Part shown: positions 56,215-64,000 of the stretch, in pieces
Layout: each line of letters begins with the position of its first letter
Position numbering within the stretch: the stretch's first letter is position 1
Assembly: GCF_947179515.1 (NCBI RefSeq)
Contig: NC_067495.1
Coordinates: 59,602,754-59,666,753 of the forward strand
Source of the DNA: Apodemus sylvaticus
Lineage: Eukaryota; Chordata; Mammalia; Rodentia; Muridae
Length of the DNA stretch: 64,000 bases
Reading direction: 5' to 3'
Translations under genes and position numbers: made by a program
The notes under the pieces: generated by a model
The model's database searches: none
Told to the model about the DNA's origin: nothing
The model's input: only the letters and a program-made list of their open reading frames with translations

Positions 56215-56640
56215 GCACTAGGGAGCGGGGAGACTCCACAGCACACAGGGCCTAAGATCAGTGAAGCAGCTGGGACTGAAGTCTTCCTGCCTGCTGCTAT
56301 TTGCACCAGGGATCCAGGAGACTCCACAGCCTTCTGGGCAAAGCACACCAGGAGAGAGTGATCTCCCAGCAGCACTTCCACTTCTGAACCCAGAGATGAG
56401 ATCTCCACCTTCGATCTGAAGGGGAACAGCTAGGAGCACACAGGGCATAAAATCAGTCAGTGGAGCACCTAGGACGGAAGTCTTCCTGCCTCCATTGGCA
56501 CCAGGGAGCCGGGAAACTGCACAGCCTTTTGTGCATAGCCCACCAGGAGAGAGAGATCTCCCAGCAGTGCTTTCACTTTTGAGCCCAGAGGAGTAAGGAC
56601 ACAGGCTTACAGCCTCACAGGAGGAACAAACTCCAGCCAG
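56215..56640 (+). promoter_or_regulatory. F-type L1 5'-UTR monomers (about 195-bp period)
   Basis: 'caccaggga' followed by 'gagactccacagcc' or similar recurs near 56303 and 56498, giving about two monomers plus a partial one. Such monomers carry the promoter in F-type mouse L1s. Activity is not implied. Confidence 0.75.
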
Positions 56641-56665
56641 ACACAACAATACCAACTAGCACCAG

Positions 56666-57550
56666 ATGGCGAAAGGCAAGCACAAGAACCCTACCAACAG
56701 AAACCAACACCACATGGCAACATCAGAATCCATTCTCCCACCACAGCAAGTCCCAGATACCCCAACATACTGGAAAAGCAAGAGTTGGATTTAAAATCAT
56801 ATCTCATGATGCTGATAGAGAGTTTCAAGAAAAGCTTAAATAACTCCCTTAAAGAAATACAGGAGAACATCAGTCAACAGGTAAAAAGCCCTTAAAGAGG
56901 AAACACAAAAATCCCTTAAAGAAATACAGGAGAACATGGGTCAACAGCCAGAAGCCCTTAAAGAAGAAACACAAAAACTCCTGAAAGAATTACAGGAAAA
57001 CACAATCAAGTGAAGGAACTGAACCAAACCATCTAGGATCTAAAAGTGGAAGTAGAAACAATAAAGCAATCACAAAGTGAGACATCTCTGGAGATAGAAA
57101 ACCTTGGAAAGAATCAATCCAGGAGTCATAGATGCAAGCATCAACAACAGAATCCAAGAGATAGCAGAAAGAACTTCAGGTGCTGGAGATACCATAGAAA
57201 ACATTGACTCAACAGTCAAAGAAAATGCAAAGTGCATAAAGCTGGTAATCCCAAACATCCAGGAAATCCAGGACACAATGAGAAGACCAAACCTAAGGAT
57301 AATAGGTATAGATGAGAGCAAGGATTTACATCTTAAAGGCCCAGTAAATATCTTCAACAAAATTATAGAAGAAAACTTCCCTAACCTAGAGAGAGAGATG
57401 CCCATGAACATACAAGAAGCCTACAGAACTCTAAACAGACTGGACCAGAACAGAAAATCCTCCAGGCACATAATAATCAAAACACCAAATGCACTAAACA
57501 AAGAAAGAATATTAAAGGCAGTAAGAGAAAAAGGCCAAGTAACATATTAA
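56666..57550 (+). pseudogene. L1 ORF1 in HAL1-like element, broken
   Basis: The start MAKGKHKNPTNRNQ at 56666 is the L1 ORF1 N-terminus, but a stop follows after about 40 codons. The coiled-coil part contains a duplicated unit of about 66 bp near 56850-56990. The RNA-recognition and C-terminal part is open from 57104 to 57550 (PNLRIIGIDES, PMNIQEAYRTLNRLDQ). ORF1 would act as an RNA chaperone in retrotransposition; this copy cannot make it whole. Confidence 0.85.
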
Positions 57551-57965
57551 GGCAGACCTATCAGAATTACACCAGACTTCTCACCAGAGACCATGAAAGC
57601 TAGAAGATCCTGGGCAGATCTCATACAGACTCTAAGAGAACACAAATGCCAGCCCAGGCTACTACACCCAACAAAACTCTCAATCGTCATAGATAGAGAA
57701 ACCAATATATTCCATGACAAAACCAAATTTACACACTATCTGTCCACAAATCCAGCCCTACAGAGGATAATTGATGGAAAATGCCAACACAAGGAGGGAA
57801 ACTACACCCTAGAAAAAGCAAGAAAGTAATCATCTTCCAACAAACCCAAAAGAAGATGCCCACAAATCATGAAAATAACATAAAAAATAACAGGAATCAA
57901 CAATCACTATTCCTTAATATCTCTCAACAACAACGGACTCAACTCCCCAATAAAAAGACATAGAC

Positions 57966-58199
57966 TAACAAAATATTTCTCATGTAAATCTTCAATTTTA
58001 TCAGAAAATGTTTGTAATTCCCCTTTTAATTAATTTAGTAATGTTTTTATGTTTACCATTTTATCTGCATTATTTTTCATGATAATCTTCAATTTTAATA
58101 TCTTTCTATATACTTCCTATATTTAATCAGAAATGTTTTTAATGTAAATCTTGATTTTTATCACAAAGTGTTTTTACTTCCTTTTCAATAAATAAAAAA
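57966..58199 (+). repeat. AT-rich 3' segment of HAL1-like element
   Basis: Not L1 ORF2. It holds three diverged copies of 'atgtaaatcttcaatttta', starting near 57982, 58078 and 58142, and ends in an AATAAA and A tail. Confidence 0.7.
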
Positions 58200-58299
58200 A
58201 GAAAATAGTATCATGTTTAGTTAAAATTTTTAAATGCAACTATTAAGTAATCCAGTTCAGGTTATACAGGTAATAGAATTTGAACCTAATCTTCAGAGG

Positions 58300-58725
58300 C
58301 ATATTTGCATATCAGTGTTCATTGTAGCATGAATTCAATCACAATTGCTAAAAGGTAGAAACAACCCAAATATCCCCTGATGAACAAGCCAATAAGCACA
58401 AGATATATATGCACCCTTTAAAGTGAATGGAATTGTGACATGTTCTATAACTTGAATAAACTTTGAAGGCCTTATGCTAAGCAGCATCAGCCATACACAA
58501 AAGGACAAATATTGTACTCTACTCACATAAAGTAAATAAAAGAGCAAAATAAATCTAAATGGAAAGTAGAAAGAAGCTTGCAAAGGTCTTGGAGAAAAAG
58601 AGAGTTAATGTTAGGAGGGGAAACATTTCATTACGGCAAAACGAAAATGGTGTGGGAACTAAGTATACATAACCCTGCTGAACTGTACACTTAAAAACGG
58701 TCAAGGTACAAAATTTAGAGTTGAT
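58300..58725 (+). repeat. Ancient mammalian L1 3' part
   Basis: 'ggtagaaacaacccaaatat', 'ggccttatgctaagcagcat' and 'ttaagaccggtcaag'-like wording at the end follow L1M-type ORF2 ends. Confidence 0.75.
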
Positions 58726-58747
58726 TTACCATCCTCAAAAAGCCTAC

Positions 58748-58795
58748 TCGTGGGGCTAGACTGTATGTTGTTCTTGTAGAGGACCTGAGTTAATT
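58748..58795 (+). repeat. B3 SINE, 5' part, split by insertions
   Basis: 'ggggctagactgtatgttgt' and 'tagaggacctgagtta' are the B3 head; the tail appears at 59303-59410 after three reverse-strand insertions. Confidence 0.65.
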
Positions 58796-58931
58796 TTTTT
58801 TTCTTTTGGTGTTTTTTTTTGTTTGTTTGTTTTTTATTTTGATTTTGATTTTGTTTTTTCAAGACAGAGCTTCTCTGTATAGCCCTGGCTGTCTTGGAAC
58901 TCACTCTGTGGACCAGGCTGGCTTCAAACAC
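58796..58931 (-). repeat. B1 SINE, reverse, truncated
   Basis: T-rich tract then 'aagacagagcttctctgtat', 'actctgtggaccaggctggc'. Confidence 0.88.
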
Positions 58932-58934
58932 TGC

Positions 58935-59090
58935 CCAGCAAAGATTTATTTTATTTATATGAGTACACTGTAGCTGTCGTCAGACACATGGGAAGAGGGC
59001 GTCGGATCTCATTACAGATGGTTGTGAGCCACCATGTGGTTGCTGGGAATTGAACTCAGGACCTTGGGAAGAGCAGTCAGTGCTCCCCAC
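58935..59090 (-). repeat. B2 SINE, reverse
   Basis: 'aaagatttattttatttata', 'cattacagatggttgtgagc', 'gctgggaattgaactcagga', 'gggaagagcagtcagtgctc'. Confidence 0.92.
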
Positions 59091-59092
59091 CT

Positions 59093-59302
59093 TTTTATTA
59101 TATATTTTCTTTATTTACATTTCAAATGTTATCCCCTTTCCTCAGTTCCCCACCCCCAGAAAACCCCCATCCCATCCCCCTTCCCTCTGCTCACCAATCC
59201 ACCCACTCCCACTTCACTGTCCTGGTATTCTCCTACACTGGGGCATCCAGCCTTCTCAGGACCAGGGGCCTCTCCTCCCTTTGATGTCCAACAAGGACAC
59301 AT
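59093..59302 (-). repeat. L1 3' end, reverse
   Basis: 'ctttatttacatttcaaatg', C-rich block, 'ctacactggggcatccagcc': antisense young L1 3'-UTR. Confidence 0.9.
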
Positions 59303-59407
59303 AGAGTGGCTCACACTCTCCAGTAACTCCAGTTCTAGAGAATGAATTTTTCTGGCTTCCACAAGCATCAGCACTCATACATGCACAAATGTAGGTGTAG
59401 GCATGTG

Positions 59408-59450
<43 letters not shown>
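59303..59450 (+). repeat. B3 SINE 3' part with (AC)n
   Basis: 'actctccagtaactccagtt', 'tttttctggcttccacaagc', followed by about 40 bp of AC repeat at 59409-59448. Confidence 0.8.
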
Positions 59451-59452
59451 TC

Positions 59453-59838
59453 TCAGGTTTGCTATTGCTATAATAAAACACCACGACCAAAAGCAAGTTG
59501 GGGAGGGCAGTATTTGTTTGGCTTATGCTTCCACTTCACTGTTCATCACTGAAGGAAGTCAGGACAGGAACTCAAACAGGGCAAGAACCTAGAGGCAGGA
59601 TCTGATGCAGAGGCCATGGAGGGGTGCTGCTTACTGGCTTGCTCACTGTGGCTTACTCAGCCTGCTTTCTTATAGAATCCTGAACCACCACCCCACAATG
59701 GTCTGGGCCCTCCCCCATCAATCACTAGGAAAATGCCCTATAGGCTTGATCTTATGGAGGCATTTTCTCAATTGAGACCCCTTCTTTTCTGATGACTTTA
59801 GCTTGTGTTGAGCTGACATTAAGACTAGCCAGTGTGTG
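59453..59838 (-). mobile_element. MaLR-type solo LTR, reverse
   Basis: Antisense order of a well-known rodent LTR: 'aaaacaccacgaccaaaagc', 'tcatcactgaaggaagtcag', 'gccctcccccatcaatcact', 'cttatggaggcattttctca'. The same family as the fragment at 29352. Confidence 0.82.
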
Positions 59839-59839
59839 T

Positions 59840-60049
59840 AGACATGCAAACACACACACAATTAAAAATAAATTAAAAGGAATTAACTGATAGAATTGGT
59901 GCACACTATTTGAACTGAAATGACAAAATGCTACATAAATATACAGCACTTGTTTATCCATCATCTAGCCCATTATCCCATATGAAATGTATTTTCTCTT
60001 GTGCTGGTCATCTTGAGCAAGTCACTTGACATTTTTCACTTAAATTAAT
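59840..60049. other. Unassigned
   Basis: Nothing recognised. Confidence 0.4.
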
Positions 60050-60151
60050 TCATATGGTAAAATGATAAGAGGTGATGATGTCTATATGCCCTAGCTGCTT
60101 CCAGAGCTGTTCCAAATTACAGGGATGAATGATGGTACCCATATGGAAGAC
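60050..60151 (-). CDS. Weaker candidate coding exon, unidentified
   Basis: On the minus strand 'gtttttgtttttctccag' (plus strand from 60152) is a strong acceptor. The only open frame after it reads VFHMGTIIHPCNLEQLWKQL, then GHIDIITSYHFTI and TGA. No clear donor precedes the stop, except a poor GTAATT 31 bases in. It could be an exon, a terminal exon or chance. Confidence 0.3.
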   Translation of the reverse strand, partial: VFHMGTIIHPCNLEQLWKQLGHIDIITSYHFTI

Positions 60152-60186
60152 CTGGAGAAAAACAAAAACTTTAGAGAATTTTAGAA

Positions 60187-60312
60187 CAGCAGTTTTCAAC
60201 CTGTGGGTCGTGACCCCTTTGGGGGTTACATACCAGATATTTACATTACAATTCAGAACTAGCAAAATTATAGTTATAAAGGATCAACAAAATTAATTTT
60301 ATGGTTAGGAGT
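60187..60312 (-). mobile_element. URR1-like hAT transposon, left part
   Basis: Starts 'cagcagttttcaacctgtgg' and continues 'gtgacccctttgggggttac', the URR1 terminus in reverse. It breaks off at about 60312, where an LTR-like unit begins, and resumes at 61881. Confidence 0.85.
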
Positions 60313-61880
60313 TGTTAGCTATTCATGCCACTCAAATAGCAGGAAAGATTTTCCTTGCAGTGTAAACTTTATAAACTTTATATACTTTGTAAATTTTATA
60401 TACTTTGTAAATTTTGTGCACATTCAAAGCAAGAAAGTGGCCAAACCTCTGCCTGAGGAGCTCCAGCAGCCAGGCCCCTCCCCCAAACGGCAGCCAGGAC
60501 CCTCCCCTAGATGGCAGCCAGGCCCCACCCCCAGATGGCAGCAAGACCCCTCCCCCAGGTGGCAACCAGGCCCCTCCCCAAGATGGCAGCTAAACCCCAC
60601 CCCCAGATGACAGCCAGGCCCCACCCCCAGATGGCAGTCAAGCCCCTCCCCAGATGGCATCCAGGCCCCTCCCCCAGATGGCATCCAGGCCCCACCCACA
60701 AATGGCAGCCAGGCCCCTCCCCAAAACAGCAGCTAGACCCCCAGACAATAGCCAGGTGCTACCCCAAGATGGCAGCTAGACCCCACCCCCAGATGACAGC
60801 CAGGCCCCCCCCCAGATGGCAGTCAAGCCCCTCCCCCAGATGGCATCCAGGCCCCACCCCAGATGGCATCCAGGCCCCACCCCCAGACAGCAGCCAGGCC
60901 CCTCCCCAAGATGGCAGTTAGACCCCACCCCTAGATGGCAGTTAGACCCCACCCCTAGATGGCAGCCAAGCCCTACCCCCAGACGGCAGCCTGTCCCCTC
61001 CCCAAGAAGGCAGCTAGACCCCACCCCCAGACAACAGCCAGGCCCCACCCCCAGATGGCAGCCAGGCCCCTCCCCCAGACGGTAGCCAGGCCCCTCCCCC
61101 AGACAGCAGCCAGGCCCCAACCCCAGACAGCAGCCAGGCCCCACCCCCAGATGGTAGCCAGGCCCCTCCCCCAGACAGCAGCCAGGCCCCAACCCCAGAG
61201 GGTACAGGCCCCACCCCCAGACGGTAGCCAGGCCCTTTCCCCAGACAGCAGCCAGGCCCTTTCCCCAGACCACCCTGTCAGGTCACTATGGTCATCTCTA
61301 GCCCCTCAACAGGACCCTCCCCAGATTATGCTAATTTTTGGTGAACAATCTCAACCAAAATCATCAATCCCTGAATAGGAAATCCTGAACAGGAAAACCC
61401 ACCAATCCCTGAGCTTCCCCAAGCTCAGGACTTGAAATCCCACCAATCCTCACCTTGGAAATCTTCACCCTAGAAAGCTCCACCACCATCCCCCAAGAAC
61501 CCCTACATAAGCACTGTGCTTTGTCCAATTCCCTGTTGTCTGCTCCCTCCCAGGAGCATAGGCAGCCACTCCTAGATTCGTCCTTCATCTCCTGGACTCT
61601 CCAATAAGTCTCCTTTATGAGATTTGCTGGCTGGTGTTACTCATCCGAAGAAGACAGGAAGCAATGAAGAGAAGAAGGGAAGAGAAGGAGTGGGGCTAAG
61701 GCTCCTCCTCCTCTGGGAGCTGCAAGGCCTCTGCTGAGAAGGCTTTCTCTCAGAGCTGTGTGGTTCCTGGGCTCCCCTGTCTCAGGATGCCCCTCCCTTG
61801 GGACACTGTCCCACCTCAGAGCTGTGTGTCCTGGGCTTCTGAGCCCAGAACACCTTCACATCCTAGCAGAAAGGCCAACA
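60313..61880 (+). mobile_element. LTR-like unit with internal 24-bp minisatellite
   Basis: Interrupts URR1 with TG...CA ends (TGTTAGC at 60313, CCAACA at 61880). The second half looks like a retroviral LTR: 'acccctacataagcactgtg' (TATA-like region near 61503), 'ctccaataagtctcctttat' (poly(A) signal near 61601) and a U5-like stretch. Most of the first half is the minisatellite. No clean target-site duplication was found (gagt/agtc). The family is not known to me. Confidence 0.55.
60462..61272 (+). repeat. 24-bp GC-rich minisatellite, about 33 copies
   Basis: The unit is GCCAGGCCCC followed by A/TCCCCCAGATGGCA with scattered changes and a few short units. Because 24 is a multiple of three, several frames on both strands are open (octapeptides such as MAARPHPQ on plus). 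These frames are a by-product and not genes. Confidence 0.95.
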
Positions 61881-61940
61881 AGTCAACACAACATGAACTG
61901 TATTAAAGGGACACAGCATTGGAAAGGTTGAAATCTGCTG
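61881..61940 (-). mobile_element. URR1-like hAT transposon, right part
   Basis: 'acacaacatgaactgtatta', 'aagggacacagcattggaaa' and 'ggttgaaatctgctg' give the other URR1 terminus. The flanking octamers TTTTAGAA (60179-60186) and CTTTACAG (61941-61948) match at 5 of 8 positions, plausible for an old duplication. Confidence 0.83.
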
Positions 61941-61948
61941 CTTTACAG

Positions 61949-62150
61949 TCAAAAGATCTATTGTAGTTTTAAATCCATTGCCTTTTACTTACATCAATAT
62001 ATTGCTCATTGATCCTGTCATAACCCTCAGTTATGACATCTCATCATAGATGACAGGATCCTCATCTATAAATGGGAACAAAAATACTTTATCTCGCTGT
62101 ATACATGATAAAACAAAACTACAAGAAAGACCTGTAGAATATGTAGATTT
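61949..62150. other. Unassigned
   Basis: Contains 'cctgtcataaccctcagttatgac' style inverted wording around 62018-62060; nothing named. Confidence 0.35.
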
Positions 62151-62154
62151 CAAA

Positions 62155-62245
62155 GACTAGTGATGCAGTTCTCTGGTACAGTGCTTGCCTAGAATATAGT
62201 AGGTCCTGGGTTAAATCTCCAGCACCGAAAATAAGATATACATGC
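62155..62245 (+). repeat. ID-like SINE
   Basis: 'gtacagtgcttgcctagaat', 'taggtcctgggttaaatctc', 'cagcaccgaaaataag'. Confidence 0.78.
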
Positions 62246-62569
62246 ATATAGTCATAAAAATGTCATGCTTTGTCACATGACAAAAAAGGTCAGAGTCAGG
62301 TATTAATCTCGAAATAATACTACAAATTTGGCAAAATAGCACCTTATCTATGACGCCTTGCACATAAGAATATAAAACTATCTAATGGCAAAACAATAAC
62401 AATCCTTTGGTATCATACTAGTTAATGAAGTAATGCCCTCCTTTGCTCTGGATTGTCCCATAATTTATGCTAATTTCCAGTTTAAATAAATGTTATGCCT
62501 TTAAACACTGAAAATTTTATAATTCAACTGTTCAAGTATTAAGTAGATAACTTATATTTAAGAATTTTC
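62246..62569. other. Unassigned AT-rich
   Basis: Nothing recognised. Confidence 0.4.
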
Positions 62570-62750
62570 TGGGGCTGGAGGGATGGCTCAGTGGTTAAGA
62601 GCACCTTCTGCTCTTCCAGAGGTCCTGAGTTCAAATCCCAGCAACCACATGGTGGCTCACAACCATCTGTAATGGGATCTGGCACCCTCTTCTGGAGTGT
62701 CTGAAGACAGCTGCAGTGTACTCATATATAAAATATATCTTTAAAAGAAT
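62570..62750 (+). repeat. B2 SINE
   Basis: 'ggggctggagggatggctca', 'aaatcccagcaaccacatgg', 'gtctgaagacagctgcagtg', AT-rich tail. Confidence 0.95.
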
Positions 62751-63088
62751 GTCCTGCCTGCCTTCTTAGATTGTTGAGGACGACTCAGTCCCATTACTGT
62801 GACTCCATCAAACATCTCAGGCTATTATGTACATGTGGACTGTTCGGGTTCATAGTACTTTTGACCCCTGCATAAAATGGCTACAACATTCAATGCTTTG
62901 CAGATCTTAAATCAGCTTTTATCCCCAGATATTTGCAGATTCCTTTCCTGTTTCAGTTCGTTCTTGATTGTCACTTCCTTATCAAAATTTTGTTTCTAGC
63001 TTTCTTCTTCTAGTTTCTATTTCTAAAGGTTTGTTATTTTCCTGAGACACAGTCTCTGTAAATATCCCATACTAGCGTCAAACTCATG
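62751..63088. other. Unassigned; reverse B1-like piece near 63030-63090
   Basis: 'ttttcctgagacacagtctc' and 'ccatactagcgtcaaactca' suggest a reverse old B1. Confidence 0.4.
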
Positions 63089-63089
63089 A

Positions 63090-63935
63090 TTGAAGTGGAA
63101 GCTGAAGGGTTCTTTGGAAAATCAGTTGGATGGTGTTTTGCTGGGACAAACACATGAAGTGGACACAGGTGTGAAAGGTGAAGGCAAACTCGTGAAGGAA
63201 CATTTCACTGAAGCAGACACATGAAAGACGATGTTCTGCTAAAATAAGCATGTGAAAGGACATGTGATGAAGAATTCTTTGCTAACAGTATGTACTGGTC
63301 TGCCTTACATTGCTTAGTTGAGCTGCATTTGTTGGGACTCCAAAGAAAGAAACAAACCAAAAAACTTCTGGTGGTGTGCTGCAGTTGTTGCTTTCGAGAA
63401 CTCTGGCTGATAGGATGCACGTGCTGAGGTACGGCGTGTGGAGGACACATGATGTTTGGAGGGTATAAATAAGTTTTCATGGAGTGAAGGAGACAGAGTT
63501 TGGCTTGCTTATAGAGCTAGCTGTGCAATGCTTGTGGGTCTGGCATCTTCACTGATTTTTGCTTCCCTGAGAAAGGAACAGCTGAGAACTTCTCCTGCTG
63601 TTCATCCATGTCCCTCCTGCTGACTGGAGCTGAGGCTGAGGCCTGGTTGTCTCTGCTAGGTCATGTCACCACTGTTGCTAGCCCAACTCTAGCAAACTGG
63701 ACTGCTGGTGTATCCGTGCAGTGTTTGTGAGTGGATCAAGCTGCCGCTGCCTGCTAACCTGTGAACTGAACTGATTTTCAGACACCACAGATGGGAGTTG
63801 CTCCCAAGAACCTTTCTAAACAGGTCCACTTCCTTGTATCCTTTCTTTTCCACTACCTCTGGTGGGTAGTGGGCTTCAAGGGAGGTTAAAGCATTTAAGA
63901 TCCATCATTAAAAATAGGATTTGAAAAAAATTGAC
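63090..63935 (+). mobile_element. LTR (same family as 39850-40560), plus orientation
   Basis: Upstream repeats 'gacacaggtgtgaaagg', 'gcagacacatgaaagac', 'gcatgtgaaaggacatgtga', then a TATAAATA box at about 63466, a long R/U5-like region, and the 3' wording 'ttccactacctctggtgggt' shared with the other copy. Probably a solo LTR, but the window ends soon after, so an internal region downstream cannot be excluded. Confidence 0.6.
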
Positions 63936-64000
63936 GTTACACATGATCCTTTCCCTGGGCCTCTGCAGTTCTGAGATTACTGTCAGGCATGCTAGCTGTT

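Larger units (their letters stand above)
56100..58199 (+). mobile_element. HAL1-like half-L1 insertion with a B1 piece at its 5' end
   Basis: A 2.1-kb unit bounded by the 14-base duplication 'agaaaatagtatca' at 56086-56099 and 58200-58213, so it arrived in one event. Its order is: B1 3' part with A tail (56100-56158), T-rich (ATTTT)n tract (56159-56213), F-type L1 monomers, ORF1, only the first few tens of bases of ORF2, an AT-rich 3' segment, AATAAA at about 58187 and a short A tail. An L1 with ORF1 but no ORF2 is the definition of half-L1 (HAL1) elements; the mouse MusHAL1 family would be the first comparison. Mobilisation in trans by an L1 is inferred. Confidence 0.75.

Noticed and set aside
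56218..56655. 145-codon minus-strand frame over the L1 monomers
   Set aside because: Antisense to F-type L1 5' repeats; open by chance in repeated sequence.
60462..61272. Array that could look like a CRISPR
   Set aside because: Units are head-to-tail with no spacers, and the DNA is mammalian.
60416..61378. Long plus- and minus-strand frames encoding octapeptide repeats
   Set aside because: They arise because the minisatellite unit is 24 bp, a multiple of three; several frames are open on both strands at once.

Overview
The window is mammalian, almost certainly mouse or a close Mus relative. B1 copies share the mouse-type consensus, B2/B3/B4 SINEs are abundant, and there are MaLR-type LTRs (MT-like), rodent L1 3' ends in several age classes, an F-type L1 5' region and two URR1-like hAT fragments. 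ID copies are few and old, which argues against rat. There are no bacterial-type genes, no CRISPR array, and no tRNA or rRNA gene that I can recognise. Repeat family names are by eye and have not been checked against a library.

The one convincing complete protein gene is at 7352-9223 (+): an intronless ORF of about 623 codons derived from the chromodomain Y-like (CDYL) family. It keeps the whole C-terminal crotonase-fold domain, has no chromodomain, and carries about ten copies of a 21-residue repeat (63 bp in DNA) that seem to have grown from a single CDYL segment. A small CpG-containing leader precedes it and an AT-rich 3' flank follows. It looks like a retrogene that gained its own promoter.

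Layout. 1-4.9 kb: stacked L1 fragments, one of them hit by another L1 and by a solo gammaretrovirus-type LTR with 4-bp target-site duplications. 5-7.2 kb: mostly unassigned, with two B1s. 7.2-11 kb: the CDYL-derived gene and its 3' flank. 11-23 kb: old SINEs, L1 and a 2-kb MaLR element with both LTRs. 23-60 kb: repeat-rich DNA that also holds short minus-strand blocks with good splice signals and open frames (23.8, 46.4 and 53.6 kb; weaker at 55.8 and 60.1 kb). These may be exons of one or more unidentified genes. 28.3-31.0 kb: a decayed class I endogenous retrovirus. 56.1-58.2 kb: a half-L1 (HAL1-like) insertion flanked by 14-bp duplications, with ORF1 but essentially no ORF2, and a B1 piece at its 5' end. 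58.7-59.4 kb: a nested SINE/L1 stack. 60.2-61.9 kb: a URR1 transposon split by an LTR-like unit containing about 33 copies of a 24-bp minisatellite. 63.1 kb to near the end: an LTR of the same family as the one at 39.9-40.6 kb, in opposite orientation.

The CDYL-derived protein would be expected to act in chromatin, probably in the testis by analogy with its family, but without direct histone-mark reading because the chromodomain is absent. Nothing in the sequence links it to the candidate exons downstream.
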